Of a DNA stretch of 64,000 bases, positions 52,947-62,403 are shown one piece after another. Position 1 is the first letter of the stretch. Each line of letters begins with the position of its first letter. The DNA comes from Aquamicrobium sp. (lineage in GTDB: Bacteria > Pseudomonadota > Alphaproteobacteria > Rhizobiales > Rhizobiaceae). Location: contig JAHHDT010000001.1 of NCBI GenBank assembly GCA_019739225.1, positions 558,001-622,000 of the forward strand, written 5' to 3'. The notes beneath the pieces are model-generated. The model saw nothing but the letters and a program-made list of their open reading frames with translations. It ran no database searches and was not told the origin of the DNA. Made by a program: the position numbers and the translations under genes.

Positions 52947-55329
52947 GTGAACATTCTCGAACGCTATCACGCCATGGAATACGGTCCCTGCTCCCGGAGG
53001 CGCGCAACGAAGCCGATGCGTGGCTTGCCTCGCGCGACTTCTCCGCCTCCCTGTTCATCGGCGGCCAATGGAAGAAGGCTGCGAGCGGCAGGACGTTCGA
53101 CACTGCCGATCCCGCCACCGGCAAGCATCTGGCGAGCCTGGCCGAGGCTGGCCACGCCGACATTGACGCCGCCGTCACGGCCGCCCGCAAGGCGCTGCCG
53201 AAGTGGCAGGCCGCTTCCGGCTATGAGCGTGCGCGCGTGCTCTACGCCATCGGCCGCGCCATGCAGCGCCATGCGCGGCTATTCGCCGTGCTGGAATCGC
53301 TCGACAACGGCAAGCCGATCCGCGAAAGCCGCGACATCGACGTGCCGCTGGCCGTCCGCCACTTCATCCACCATGCCGGCTGGGCCCAGTCGCTGGGCAA
53401 GGAGTTCCCGGGCTATGCGGCGGTCGGCGTGGCCGGCCAGATCATCCCGTGGAATTTCCCGTTGCTGATGCTCGCCTGGAAGATCGCGCCGGCGCTCGCG
53501 GCAGGCTGCACGGTGGTGCTGAAGCCTGCCGAATTCACGCCGCTGACGGCCGTTCTGTTCGCCGAAATATGCGAGAAAGGCCGGCGTGCCCAAGGGCGTC
53601 GTCAACATCGTTCATGGCGGCCCGGAAGCGGGCGCGGCAATCGTCAATCACCCCGACATCGACAAGATCGCCTTCACCGGCTCGTCCGAGGTCGGCAAGA
53701 TCATCCGCAAGGCGACCGCCGGCTCGGGCAAGAAGCTGTCGCTGGAACTGGGCGGCAAGTCGGCCTTCATCGTCTTCGAGGACGCCGACCTGGATTCGGC
53801 AGTCGAAGGCCTCGTCGACGGCATCTGGTTCAACCAGGGCCAGGTCTGTTGTGCCGGCTCGCGGCTGCTGGTGCAGGAAGGTGTCGCCGACGCCTTCCTC
53901 GCCAAGGTGCGCGCCCGGATGGAGAAGCTGCGACTCGGTGATCCGCTCGACAAGAACACCGACATCGGCCCTCTGGTCGACCGGAGCCAGCTCGACCGTG
54001 TGCGCGGCCTCGTCGCCGAGGGCGAAAAGCAGGGCGCGCAATGCTGGCAGCCGGCCGGCGAGGTGCCAGCGACCGGCTGGTATCACCTGCCGGTGCTTGC
54101 CACCAACGTAGCCCCCGCCAACATTCTCGCTCAGGAAGAAGTGTTCGGCCCGGTGCTGGCGACGATGACCTTCCGCAACACGGAAGAAGCGATCGAACTC
54201 GCCAACAACACCCGCTACGGGCTGGCCGCTTCCGTGTGGAGCGAAAACGTCAATCTCGCCCTGCATGTCGCGCCGCAGCTCAAGGCCGGCGTGGTGTGGA
54301 TCAACGGGACCAACATGTTCGATGCCGCCTGCGGCTTCGGCGGCTATCGCGAAAGCGGCTTCGGGCGCGAGGGCGGCCGTGAGGGCATGGTCGAATATCT
54401 CGCACCGCCAAAGGCCAAGAGCCAACCGATCAAGGCCCATGAGGCGCCTGGCGGCGTCTCTGCAACGCTCAGACGGCGACGGCTCCTTCATTGACCGCAC
54501 GCCGAAGCTCTTCATCGGCGGCAAGCAGACGCGACCGGACGGCAACTACTCCATGGCCGTTCACGACGCCAAGGGCCGCCATGCCGGCGAAGTCGGGCTG
54601 GGCAGTCGCAAGGACATCCGCGACGCCGTCAGCGCCGCGCGCGCCGCAAAGGGATGGGCGGGCGCTACGGCCTACAATCGCGCGCAGGTGCTCTACTTCC
54701 TGGCCGAGAACCTCACGATCCGCGCCGACGAGTTCGCCGCGCGCATCGCTAACCTTACCGGCGCATCAACAAAGTCCGCACGCGGCGAGGTGGAATCCTC
54801 CATCGAACGGCTGTTCGAAGCCGCAGGCATGGCCGACAAGTTCGAAGGCACCGTGCACAATCCCCCTGCCCGCGCCGTGACGCTGGCGCTCAACGAGCCG
54901 GTCGGCGTGGTCGGCATCGTCGCGCCCGACGAGCAGCCGCTGCTCGGGCTCGTCGCGATGCTTGCCCCGGCGCTGGCGATGGGCAACAGCGTCGTCGCCG
55001 TGCCCTCCGCACGCTGGCCGCTGGTCGCGACCGACCTCTACCAGGTGCTGGAAACGTCGGATATTCCCGCAGGCGCGGTCAACATCGTCACCGGGCGCAC
55101 AGGCGAACTCGCTGGCGTGCTGGCCAAGCACGATGATGTCGACGGTCTCTGGCTCGTCGCCGACTCTGCTACCTGCAAGGCCGCCGAGCTGGAATCCACC
55201 GGCAACCTGAAGCGCGTCTGGACCTCGAATGGACAGGCCGTCGACTGGAACGGTGAAGCCGGATCGCTCAAGCCGTTCCTGCGCCGGGCCGTCGAGGTCA
55301 AGAACGTGTGGGTCCCGTATGGCGATTGA
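52947..55329 (+). pseudogene. tandem two-domain aldehyde dehydrogenase, several frameshifts
   Basis: Reconstructed, this is one protein of about 790 residues with two aldehyde dehydrogenase domains. Domain 1 runs from GTG 52947 (MNILERYHAMEYGP) through GQIIPWNFPLLMLAWKIAPAL, FTGSSEVGK, LELGGKS, the catalytic cysteine in NQGQVCCAGSR and CGFGGYRESGFGREGG. Domain 2 (from about 54475) has GATAYNRAQVLYFLAENL and GVVGIVAPDEQPLLG but I see no catalytic Cys, so it may be structural. Frames change near 52986-52995 (two CCC runs), 53576-53578 (AAA) and 54447-54472; each is cured by removing one base. It follows deoC by 12 bp and would oxidise acetaldehyde in deoxyribose use. Confidence 0.82.
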
Positions 55330-55384
55330 GCCTCGGGGGGCTCAATCCTCAAGGACCGTCGCTGACTTCGCAACAAGCGACGGT
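55324..55384. terminator. two tandem hairpins at convergent gene ends
   Basis: Hairpin 1 is a perfect 9-bp stem GATTGAGCC/GGCTCAATC with a 6-base loop, spanning the dehydrogenase stop codon. Hairpin 2 is a perfect 9-bp stem ACCGTCGCT/AGCGACGGT at 55355-55384 with a 12-base loop. No T-tract follows. They separate the dehydrogenase from the convergent hypothetical gene. Confidence 0.7.
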
Positions 55385-55401
55385 ATCAGGCGGCGCCTAC
55401 C

Positions 55402-56190
55402 CTACTGATCGGCTGCCTTGACGGTGACCTTCAGGTGGTCGCCCTGGATGCGGAATTCCTCGATACCGGGCCGTTCGGCATTGAAGACGATCGCCCGCGC
55501 GGGAGTCCTGCCCTTGCAGAATACGCTGTTGCGCTGCGCGAGGCCGCCGTCTGAGAAGGTGCCGAGCGCAGGACCGGGAAGATCGCCGGCGACGTCCTGC
55601 CAGTCGCGAGGAAGCCTCCCGCAGTCGCCGCGTTCGGCGTGGATGATCTTGCTCTGCCCAACCGTCATGAACACCTCGGGCTTATAGACCACCAGCGGCG
55701 CGTCATTCGCCGGTCCGCCCCATGGCCGCCAGCCGGAAGCCCAGACATTGCCGATCGCAATACCGAGGCCGAACACAAGGACGGCGCCCGCTATCGTGGG
55801 GAGATTGGGCAGTGCCGCGGCCCAGCGCGCGCCGCGCGCGGGTGCGGCTTCGTGAGGTGCAGCAGCCCGAGGAATGTCTGCGGGGCTGTCCTCTCCCGTC
55901 TCGTTCGCCTGCCTGTAGAGCGCCGTCCAATGCTCCAGGAGAGCCGGATCGTCGCGGACACCCAGCACCTGCTCCAGAATTCTGAGGCTGCGCAGGCGCG
56001 GGATATGACGGCCGGAGCGCCAGTTGTTCAGATTGCGCAGCGTGGTGTCATGCTCTTTCTGGGCGCCGTTTCCTGCAACCTCGCAGTAGCGCGCCGCCAA
56101 AGAAGCGGCATCGTGGAAGCCGGCCCGCACGCACAACTCATCGAACAAGATGTGCCACCGGTTGATCTGCTGCAGGTCGTCCAAGGCCAT
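55402..56190 (-). CDS. membrane-anchored protein of unknown function, paralogue A
   Basis: 262-residue protein I cannot assign. The N-terminal 95 residues look like a compact helical domain (RWHILFDELCVRAGF ... LRNLNNWRSGRHIPRLRSLRILEQVLGVRDDPALLEHWTALY), possibly HTH-like. A Pro/Ala linker follows, then one membrane helix (about 131-150) and a C-terminal domain that should lie outside the membrane, with LGTFSDGGLAQRNSVFCKG. The same layout and motifs occur in the next gene upstream, so they are tandem paralogues. ATG 56190 is chosen for its AGGGGG site. Its four C-terminal cysteines could form disulphides. Confidence 0.72.
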   Translation of the reverse strand: MALDDLQQINRWHILFDELCVRAGFHDAASLAARYCEVAGNGAQKEHDTTLRNLNNWRSGRHIPRLRSLRILEQVLGVRDDPALLEHWTALYRQANETGEDSPADIPRAAAPHEAAPARGARWAAALPNLPTIAGAVLVFGLGIAIGNVWASGWRPWGGPANDAPLVVYKPEVFMTVGQSKIIHAERGDCGRLPRDWQDVAGDLPGPALGTFSDGGLAQRNSVFCKGRTPARAIVFNAERPGIEEFRIQGDHLKVTVKAADQ

Positions 56191-56204
56191 GTCATACCCC
56201 CTGT

Positions 56205-56972
56205 TCAAAGTCCGGTGGTCGTATCGACCACCTCGATCTTCATGTAATCGTCAAGCAACCTGACCTCTTCGGTCCCGAGTGCCGTCCCCGTGAACATGAC
56301 GGCCCGCACGACCATTTCCCGCCCGCAATCGTTGACCATCTTGCGGGCAAGCCCTCCGTCGGAAAACGTGCCCAACGGCGTTATCGGCACCCGTTGCGCA
56401 ACGAGCGGCCAGTCCGGGACAGAGCCGTCGCATTCCAGGTAATCTCCGTGGATGAGCTGACTTCTGCCAAGCACGACACGCACGTGCGCATTGTAGTTGA
56501 CCGCCGGAAGTTCGGGCGATGGAGGTTGATAATCTCTGGTGATTGCGGCTATCGCGATGCCCACCCCCAACACCGACACTGCGGAAACGGCTGCCACGAC
56601 GCGCAATCTGCTTGCGGCGATCCCCACCTGGGCCGCGCGGGAATCCAGTGGCTCATCGCCGCCAGACGGAGCATCCCCCTTGCCGTTTGCCGCTTCGTAA
56701 AGCGCATGCCATCGCGCCTCGAGTTCCGGGTCGGACCTCACGTCGAGAATTGACGACAGGGCGAAGAAGCTCTTCCGGCGCGGAACTCGCTTCCCGCTGC
56801 GCCAGCTTCTCAGCTTCGTCTTGGCGCCTTCGAAATCGTTTTGCGTGGTTCGGCCGGTGCGCGTGCAGAGCAGGCTCGCCAAATCCGTATTGTCGTAATG
56901 GCCGGCATGGTTGCACACGGCATCGAACAACTCGTGCCATGTGCCGTATTCACGCCAGCGATCAGACCCCAT
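56205..56972 (-). CDS. membrane-anchored protein of unknown function, paralogue B
   Basis: 255-residue relative of the gene after it. Shared features are W-H-x-LFD near residue 12, LRSWRSGKRVPRRKSFFALSSILDVRSDPELEARWHALYEAAN (about 54-96), a membrane helix at about 123-144 and a C-terminal domain with LGRSQLIHGDYLECDG and LGTFSDGGLARKMVNDCG. The WRSG-basic-P block resembles a DNA-binding or docking surface but is not proof. The stop lies 14 bp before the ATG of paralogue A, so both are probably one operon. No known family recognised; perhaps a one-component membrane sensor pair. Confidence 0.72.
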   Translation of the reverse strand: MGSDRWREYGTWHELFDAVCNHAGHYDNTDLASLLCTRTGRTTQNDFEGAKTKLRSWRSGKRVPRRKSFFALSSILDVRSDPELEARWHALYEAANGKGDAPSGGDEPLDSRAAQVGIAASRLRVVAAVSAVSVLGVGIAIAAITRDYQPPSPELPAVNYNAHVRVVLGRSQLIHGDYLECDGSVPDWPLVAQRVPITPLGTFSDGGLARKMVNDCGREMVVRAVMFTGTALGTEEVRLLDDYMKIEVVDTTTGL

Positions 56973-57118
56973 CGCCCGTAGGCCCCCACCAGGATTTCAG
57001 AACTCATTTTTCCGAAACTGTCTGAAATCGCAACCAGAGGTATCAGCCGTTTTTCCGACTTTTCCGGCAATCGCCCGATTTTGCAGGCGATCGCGGCAAG
57101 TGGGAGCAGGAAAAGGTT

Positions 57119-57140
57119 GCAGGCGGCTTGAAGCGCCTGC
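57119..57140. other. hairpin in the 279-bp gap before maiA
   Basis: Perfect 7-bp stem GCAGGCG/CGCCTGC with an 8-base loop. The same gap has the 9-mer TTTTTCCGA twice (near 57006 and 57050). Function unknown; the gap presumably holds the divergent promoters of paralogue B and maiA. Confidence 0.4.
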
Positions 57141-57251
57141 CCGGTTTACGTCCGCAAGCGGCAGCGTTCGGCTTTGCTATTGCTCATGCGCAGCTTTTCG
57201 GTGAAACCTGCTGCACACATCACGTGCCGCAGCAGCCACCGGGGAGGAGAT

Positions 57252-57902
57252 GTGACCGACATCGTCCTGCACAACTATTTCCGTTCGTCGACCTCCTACA
57301 GGGTCCGCATCGCGCTCAACATGAAAGGGCTCGACTACACCTACGTCGCGCACCATCTGCGCCATGGTGGCAACCGCGCGCCCGAATATCTGGCGGTCAA
57401 CCCTCAGGGGCTTGTGCCTGCGCTGGTGTGGAGCGACGGCACGATGATCGCCCAGTCGCTGGCGATCATCGAGTTTCTGGACGAGATGCAGCCCGAACCG
57501 CCGCTTCTGCCGCCCGATCCCCACGGCCGGGCGCGTGTACGCATGCTGTCGCAGATGATCGCCTGCGACATCCACCCGGTGAACAATCTGCGCGTGCTGA
57601 ATGCGCTGCGGAGCCGCTACGGCGCGGACGACGCCGAAATCGCCTCGTGGTTCAGGCACTGGGTGAACGAAACCTTCGAACCGCTTGAGAAGATGCTCTC
57701 CGAAAGCCTGCAGACCAGAACCTTCTGCCACGGCGATACGCCGGGCATGGCTGACATCTGCCTTGTCGCGCAGGTCGCGAACAACGCACGCTTCAATGTC
57801 GACATGTCCGCATATCCGACGATCGCGCGCATCCGCGATGCGTGCATGGCCCTACCTGCATTCGAGCAAGCAGCACCCGCGCACCAGCCTGATGCGGAAT
57901 AG
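57252..57902 (+). CDS. maiA: maleylacetoacetate isomerase (zeta-class GST)
   Basis: 216-residue glutathione-dependent isomerase converting maleylacetoacetate to fumarylacetoacetate in tyrosine/homogentisate breakdown. The zeta-class start FRSSTSYRVRIALNMKG carries the active-site serine motif SSxS (about 11-15), followed by NPQGLVPALVWSDG and the C-terminal DICLVAQVANNARFNVDMSAYPTI. The start is GTG 57252 (VTDIVLHNYF) after GGGGAGGAG. The genes for the neighbouring steps (fahA, hmgA) are not in the window. It could also act on maleylpyruvate. Confidence 0.88.
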   Translation: MTDIVLHNYFRSSTSYRVRIALNMKGLDYTYVAHHLRHGGNRAPEYLAVNPQGLVPALVWSDGTMIAQSLAIIEFLDEMQPEPPLLPPDPHGRARVRMLSQMIACDIHPVNNLRVLNALRSRYGADDAEIASWFRHWVNETFEPLEKMLSESLQTRTFCHGDTPGMADICLVAQVANNARFNVDMSAYPTIARIRDACMALPAFEQAAPAHQPDAE

Positions 57903-57910
57903 GCTCGCTT

Positions 57911-58381
57911 TCAGCCTTCGGTGAGCAGAAGCAGCAGCGTTTCGGCGACGAAGGCCGGACGCTCCTCGCCCTCGATCTCCATCGTGCTGGCAGACTTCAT
58001 CAGATGCTGGCCAGGCGCCCTCTCCTCCAGCGAGATCAGCGTCGAGCGCAGCCTCACTCTGGCGCCGGCCTTCACCGGAGCCAGGAACCGCAGCCGGTCG
58101 AGCCCGTAATTGATCGCGACCGACACGCCCTTGGGCTGGGTTCCGATCTCGGCGGCAAGTGCCGGAATCAACGACAGGGTCAGGAAGCCATGGGCGATCG
58201 GCGCGTGATAGGGGCTTTCGGTGCGTGCGCGCTCGACATCGACATGAATCCACTGGTTGTCGCGCGTGGTCTTGGCGAAGCTGTCGATCATCGACTGATC
58301 GACCTCGATCCAGCTCGACACGCCGAGTTCCTTGCCGACCTTCGATTCGAGGTCGGCGAATGTCAGTTGATTGTCCGCCAA
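57911..58381 (-). CDS. MaoC-family (R)-enoyl-CoA hydratase
   Basis: 156-residue hot-dog hydratase. The catalytic pattern lies in SFAKTTRDNQWIHVDVERA (about 35-53: D, N, H), with APIAHGFLTLSLIPAL and a conserved INYGLDRLRFLAPVKAGARVRLRSTL. The frame is open upstream, but TTG 58381 with GAAGGACT before it gives the standard family length. It lies 17 bp after the hydroxy-acid oxidase stop and is probably co-transcribed. Not closely like the two-subunit hydratase of the island. Physiological substrate unknown. Confidence 0.83.
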   Translation of the reverse strand: MADNQLTFADLESKVGKELGVSSWIEVDQSMIDSFAKTTRDNQWIHVDVERARTESPYHAPIAHGFLTLSLIPALAAEIGTQPKGVSVAINYGLDRLRFLAPVKAGARVRLRSTLISLEERAPGQHLMKSASTMEIEGEERPAFVAETLLLLLTEG

Positions 58382-58398
58382 GTTCAGTCCTTCCGGCT

Positions 58399-59673
58399 TC
58401 AAGTCTCGATCAGGCACCGTCTGTCGAGATCCGCCGCGCGCGTCAGGCCGCACAGCGCCAGCGTCAGGTCGAACTCAGCAACGATGTTGCGGATGACCTC
58501 GCACACGCCGCCCTCACCCGCAAGCGCGAGGCCATAGACATAGGGGCGGCCAAGCAGCACCGCGCGCGCGCCAAGCGCCAGCGCCTTGGCAATGTCGGCG
58601 CCGGAACGCACGCCCGAATCGAGCAGCACCGGCATCGTGCCGGCGGCCGCCACCACCGCAGGCAGCATGTCGAGGGTAGCCGCCTCGCCGTCGACCTGCC
58701 GTCCCCCGTGATTCGACACGATGATGCCGTCGACGCCATGCTCGACGGCGAGCGCCGCATCGTCCGCCCTGCGCAACCCCTTGAGCAGGATCGGCAGCTT
58801 CGTCATATCGCGCAGGCGCGCGATGTCGGACCAGTTGAGGTCCGGCCGCGAATAGGTCGCGGTGAAATGCGCCACCGCCGCGCGCATCTGCTGCATGGTC
58901 AACCCGTGCTCGCGCCCCTTGCGCCGCAGGCTCAGCGCGGTGCTAAGGATACCGGCCCCCCTTGGCCGGAAGCCGGTTTCGGGTGGCGTCGGCGGCACCT
59001 TCGAGCGAAAGACAGGGTCGCTCAGGTATTGCGCGAGCCCAAGCCCGCGCATGAACGGCAGGTAGGCAAGATCGAGATCGCGCGGCCGCCAGCCGAGCAG
59101 CGTCGTATCGAGCGTCACGACGATCGCTTCGCAACCGCAGCTTTCCGCACGCGAGACAAGCGAACGCACGACCTCGTCGTCGCTCGACCAGTAGAGCTGG
59201 AACCAGCGTGGCGTGTCACCCATCTCGGCGGCACATTCTTCCATCGCAACCGATGCCTGGTTGGAAAAGACGTAGCCTATGCCTTCGCGCGCGGCGGCGC
59301 GGGCAACCGCCCGGTCGGCCAGCGGATGCGCCATTTCCAGAACGCCTATCGGGGCCAGCAGAACGGGTGCGCGATGCGTGCGGCCTAACAGGTCCACCGA
59401 GAGATCACGGGTCGAGACATCGTTGAGCACCCGCGGGGACAGGTGCCAGCGCTCGAAGGCGGCGCGATTGGCCGCCATCGTATGCTCGCTGCCGGCTCCG
59501 CCGATGATATAGGCGGCCGCCTCGCGCCGCATCCGCCTCGCCGCACGCCGCTCGAGCGCGTCCGGTGCGACCGGCACCAGCGGCCGCTTGCCTCCGGCGC
59601 CGGTGACGTAGATTTCGGTCTGCCGCAGGCGCCCCGGTTGTGGCGCCCCCGCACCGTCGGCACGATCAGGCAT
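58399..59673 (-). CDS. FMN-dependent alpha-hydroxy-acid oxidase/dehydrogenase
   Basis: 424-residue member of the L-lactate dehydrogenase / glycolate oxidase / mandelate dehydrogenase family. FMN-site segments: [39 protein letters not shown] with the lysine, the catalytic [17 protein letters not shown] and [35 protein letters not shown] chose ATG 59673 ([11 protein letters not shown]); the longer frame has no support. It is longer than LldD by about 40 residues at the N-terminus. Substrate (lactate, glycolate or another 2-hydroxy acid) cannot be decided. Confidence 0.87.
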   Translation of the reverse strand: MPDRADGAGAPQPGRLRQTEIYVTGAGGKRPLVPVAPDALERRAARRMRREAAAYIIGGAGSEHTMAANRAAFERWHLSPRVLNDVSTRDLSVDLLGRTHRAPVLLAPIGVLEMAHPLADRAVARAAAREGIGYVFSNQASVAMEECAAEMGDTPRWFQLYWSSDDEVVRSLVSRAESCGCEAIVVTLDTTLLGWRPRDLDLAYLPFMRGLGLAQYLSDPVFRSKVPPTPPETGFRPRGAGILSTALSLRRKGREHGLTMQQMRAAVAHFTATYSRPDLNWSDIARLRDMTKLPILLKGLRRADDAALAVEHGVDGIIVSNHGGRQVDGEAATLDMLPAVVAAAGTMPVLLDSGVRSGADIAKALALGARAVLLGRPYVYGLALAGEGGVCEVIRNIVAEFDLTLALCGLTRAADLDRRCLIET

Positions 59674-59743
59674 GAATTCCTCCCCACTCTCGGCGGCATC
59701 GGGAATACCGCCTCCGCGAGTGTAGAGACACCCGCCACGCGCT

Positions 59744-61042
59744 TCAATTGTGGAAGATGATCCTCTCGCCGACATGCAGGGCAAGTCCTGCCAGCCCGCC
59801 GATCAGCATGCCGTTGAAGCGAATGTATTGCAGGTCGCGGCCGATATTGATCTCCACCAGCCTGGTGAGCTGCAGGATGTCCCAGCGCCGCACCTGATCG
59901 GCGATAAAGGTCGAAACGCCGCTCTTCTGGTTCTCGACGAAGGAGGCGAGCGCCATGACGAAGCCCTGGTTCATGTCGGCGCGGATTTCGGGCTCATCGG
60001 CGAGTTGCTTGCCGACCTGCACGAACATGTCCGCCAGATGCCGCCGCACGGCAGACTGATCGGAAGCCAGATCCTGCTCGACGAAGGAGCGCAGGCTGGA
60101 CAGGAAATCGCCGGCAAGGCCGCGCAGTTCGGGCCGGGCAAGCAGATCACGCTTCAGTTGCTCGGCCCGCGCCGCATAGTCGGGCGATGTGCGCAGATCG
60201 TCGATGAAGCCTTTGACGAAGCGGTCGAACTCATGCCGCATCGGGTGTTCGGCATCGGCTTCGACCTCGGCGATGAGCGTGCCGGCCGAGGCCACGATCT
60301 TTTTGAGCAGATAGGCGTCGGCCTTGAACAGGTTGGCGAGACTGGGCAGTTCCTGCCTGATCTTGTCGCGGATCGCGGCCAGCGCGTCTTCGTCCGACAG
60401 CAGCCGCCCGAAGACGCGAAGCAGCTCGTCGAAAAGCCGCTGGTGACGCCGGTCGGCGGTAAAGGCAGTCAGCAGGTCTGCCGCCAACGGCGCGACCTGT
60501 ACCTTCTCGACCTGTTCGGTGACGCGTTTGACGACGAAATCCCGCAGCCCCGAACCTTCGACGGCTGCAAGCGCCTGTGGCACGAGCCTGCCGACGAAGC
60601 GGGAAAGCCCGGCGGACCGCCTGCGATCGGAAAGCCACTCGGAGACGAGGAGCGCGAAATCCACCTCCTCCAGCTTTTCGCGCACCGGACCGGGCGCCAG
60701 GAAATTGACCTCGATGAACCGGCCGAGATTATCGGCGATGCGGTCCTTGTTGGCAGGAATGATGGCGGTGTGCGGGATGGGCAGGCCGAGCGGGCGACGA
60801 AACAGCGCAACGACGGCGTACCAGTCGGCAAGCCCGCCGATCGCGGCTGCTTCGGCAAAGGCCGCGACGTAGGCGAACGCCGGATAGCTGTCCTGCAAAG
60901 CCCTCGCGCCTAGGAAGACGCCAACGCAGGCGACAAGCGCGGCCGTGGCCACAGCCTTGGTGCGCCTGAGCGCTGCAATCTTGGCTGCATCGTCGGCTGA
61001 TTGCGCCGCTTCGTGCCCGGCCGTTTGCGATGGGGCCGCCAT
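59744..61042 (-). CDS. DUF445 membrane protein
   Basis: 432-residue DUF445 family protein. Two hydrophobic helices near the N-terminus (about 29-66, [19 protein letters not shown] and [24 protein letters not shown]) are followed by the family signature [30 protein letters not shown] and a long helical part; a last hydrophobic stretch ([19 protein letters not shown]) ends the protein. The [15 protein letters not shown] ending is typical. Function unknown in general. It lies 71 bp upstream of the hydroxy-acid oxidase gene on the same strand. Confidence 0.9.
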   Translation of the reverse strand: MAAPSQTAGHEAAQSADDAAKIAALRRTKAVATAALVACVGVFLGARALQDSYPAFAYVAAFAEAAAIGGLADWYAVVALFRRPLGLPIPHTAIIPANKDRIADNLGRFIEVNFLAPGPVREKLEEVDFALLVSEWLSDRRRSAGLSRFVGRLVPQALAAVEGSGLRDFVVKRVTEQVEKVQVAPLAADLLTAFTADRRHQRLFDELLRVFGRLLSDEDALAAIRDKIRQELPSLANLFKADAYLLKKIVASAGTLIAEVEADAEHPMRHEFDRFVKGFIDDLRTSPDYAARAEQLKRDLLARPELRGLAGDFLSSLRSFVEQDLASDQSAVRRHLADMFVQVGKQLADEPEIRADMNQGFVMALASFVENQKSGVSTFIADQVRRWDILQLTRLVEINIGRDLQYIRFNGMLIGGLAGLALHVGERIIFHN

Positions 61043-61139
61043 GGGCTGTCCTCTCGGTCATCTGATTCCGCTGCTGCGGCTCAATGTGGGGCGTCGGTGC
61101 GCGTTCGTCACCCGCCATGGTCCCGCGAGAGGTCTTCGA

Positions 61140-61697
61140 TCAGTAAGCGGCGGCCAGCAGCGTGCCGAACGCGCCGGCGCCAGGCCGTGCCGGCAATGGC
61201 GGTACCGGCTCCAGCCCGATGACACCAAGAGTCTCGCCATCCTCGAACCGCAAGGACGCGTTGAACCGGCGCGCAAGGCGCTTCATCGCCTCGTTCTGCG
61301 GATGGGTAGTGACCAGCAATCGTTCGTAGCCAAAGGCCCGCGCACTCTCGATCAGCCGCGCGAAGAGAAGGCTGCCAAGGCCCCGATGCTGCAAATGATG
61401 CTCGACGCTGAAGGCTATCTCGCCCGTCGGCTCCGGGTCCTGCGGCCGCTCGTGAAGCTCGGCAGCACCCAACACCTGGCCGTTCTCGACATAACCGATG
61501 ACCAGCGTGCCGGTGCCGAAACTGCGCTCGGCATAGGAGGAAACGAAACCGTCGTTTGTCGGACCGTTGAAACGATCGCGGCGACTGTCGGCGTCAAGCC
61601 GCAGCAGATGCGCCTTGAACTGGGGCAGTTCCGAATGTCTCAGTAGCCGTATAGTGCCCGTAAGCGGCGCGGCCGCATGGTTTGGCGGCTGTTGCAT
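61140..61697 (-). CDS. GNAT-family N-acetyltransferase
   Basis: 185-residue acetyltransferase. Acetyl-CoA site: EIAFSVEHHLQHRGLGSLLFARLIESARAFGYERLL (about 95-130) with the Q/RxxGxG/A motif HRGLGS, then NEAMKRLARRFNASLRFEDGE. The start is ATG 61697 (MQQPPNHAAAPL), with GAGG ten bases before. The acceptor is unknown. It lies 98 bp upstream of the DUF445 gene on the same strand and is divergent from rirA. Confidence 0.85.
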   Translation of the reverse strand: MQQPPNHAAAPLTGTIRLLRHSELPQFKAHLLRLDADSRRDRFNGPTNDGFVSSYAERSFGTGTLVIGYVENGQVLGAAELHERPQDPEPTGEIAFSVEHHLQHRGLGSLLFARLIESARAFGYERLLVTTHPQNEAMKRLARRFNASLRFEDGETLGVIGLEPVPPLPARPGAGAFGTLLAAAY

Positions 61698-61852
61698 GTC
61701 GCAATCCTCGTGGGTCCTCCCCGAGTCATCGCAACTCGACACGCGCTTATATTGTGCAATGCAGCATGATTTGCAAGCTCCGCGCGATGCGCAAGGAACA
61801 TGCCAGCCATGCGCTCGATCATCCCTGCTCGATTATAAGTTGAATTTCTGAC

Positions 61853-61913
61853 TCCAGATTTTTTCGTTGCACTCTGGAATGGTTCTAAGATATGTTCCAT
61901 ATTAACGAATATG
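61853..61913. promoter_or_regulatory. inverted repeats upstream of rirA
   Basis: Two candidates for operators lie in the rirA promoter region: TCCAGA-N14-TCTGGA (61853-61878) and CATATT-AACG-AATATG (61898-61913), the second 25 bp before the ATG. I could not find a clean IRO consensus (TGA-N9-TCA). Either may control rirA; neither is proven. Confidence 0.4.
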
Positions 61914-61938
61914 TTTCGCGCGCCTCGAAAGGCAGACC

Positions 61939-62400
61939 ATGCGGCTCACACGCCAGACCAACTACGCTATCCGTATCCTGATGTACTGCGCGGCCAATGA
62001 GGGACGGCTGAGCCGCATTCCCGAGATTGCGGCTGCCTACTCGGTGTCGGAACTGTTTCTTTTCAAGATCCTGCAGCCGCTTGTCGAGAACAAGCTGGTG
62101 GAGACCGTGCGTGGCCGCAATGGCGGCGTGCGGCTGGGTAAGCCTGCTTCGGAGATCACGCTTTTCGACGTCGTGCGGGTCACCGAAGATAATTTCGCGA
62201 TGGCCGAGTGCTTCGAAAACGATTCGGCCGACTGTCCCTTGATCGACTCCTGCGCTCTGAACGAGGCGCTGCGAAAGGCGCTGGGCGCTTTCTTCCAGGT
62301 GCTTGAGAGCTACACGATCGAAGACCTCGCCAGCGCGCGGTTCTCGCTACGCGACCGGCTTGGCATCGACGACCTGCCCCGCCTCGCCGCGAACGGCTGA
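61939..62400 (+). CDS. rirA: RirA, Rrf2-type iron-responsive repressor
   Basis: 153-residue Rrf2-family regulator that represses iron uptake genes in rhizobia when it carries an Fe-S cluster. The N-terminal winged HTH reads MRLTRQTNYAIRILMYCAAN ... SVSELFLFKILQPLVENKLVETVRGRNGGVRLGKP. Cysteines 91, 99 and 105 (CFENDSADCPLIDSC) are the RirA cluster ligands at the expected positions. ATG 61939 lies just after AAAGGCAGACC. The haem-uptake genes hmuV-hmuU lie next to it, convergent, and are the expected targets. Confidence 0.95.
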   Translation: MRLTRQTNYAIRILMYCAANEGRLSRIPEIAAAYSVSELFLFKILQPLVENKLVETVRGRNGGVRLGKPASEITLFDVVRVTEDNFAMAECFENDSADCPLIDSCALNEALRKALGAFFQVLESYTIEDLASARFSLRDRLGIDDLPRLAANG

Positions 62401-62403
62401 TCC

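Noticed and set aside
51720-52970. 416-codon minus-strand open frame
   Set aside because: Antisense of deoC, without family signature.
61805-61938. Iron-responsive operator (TGA-N9-TCA) before rirA
   Set aside because: No clean match was found by eye; only other inverted repeats are present.
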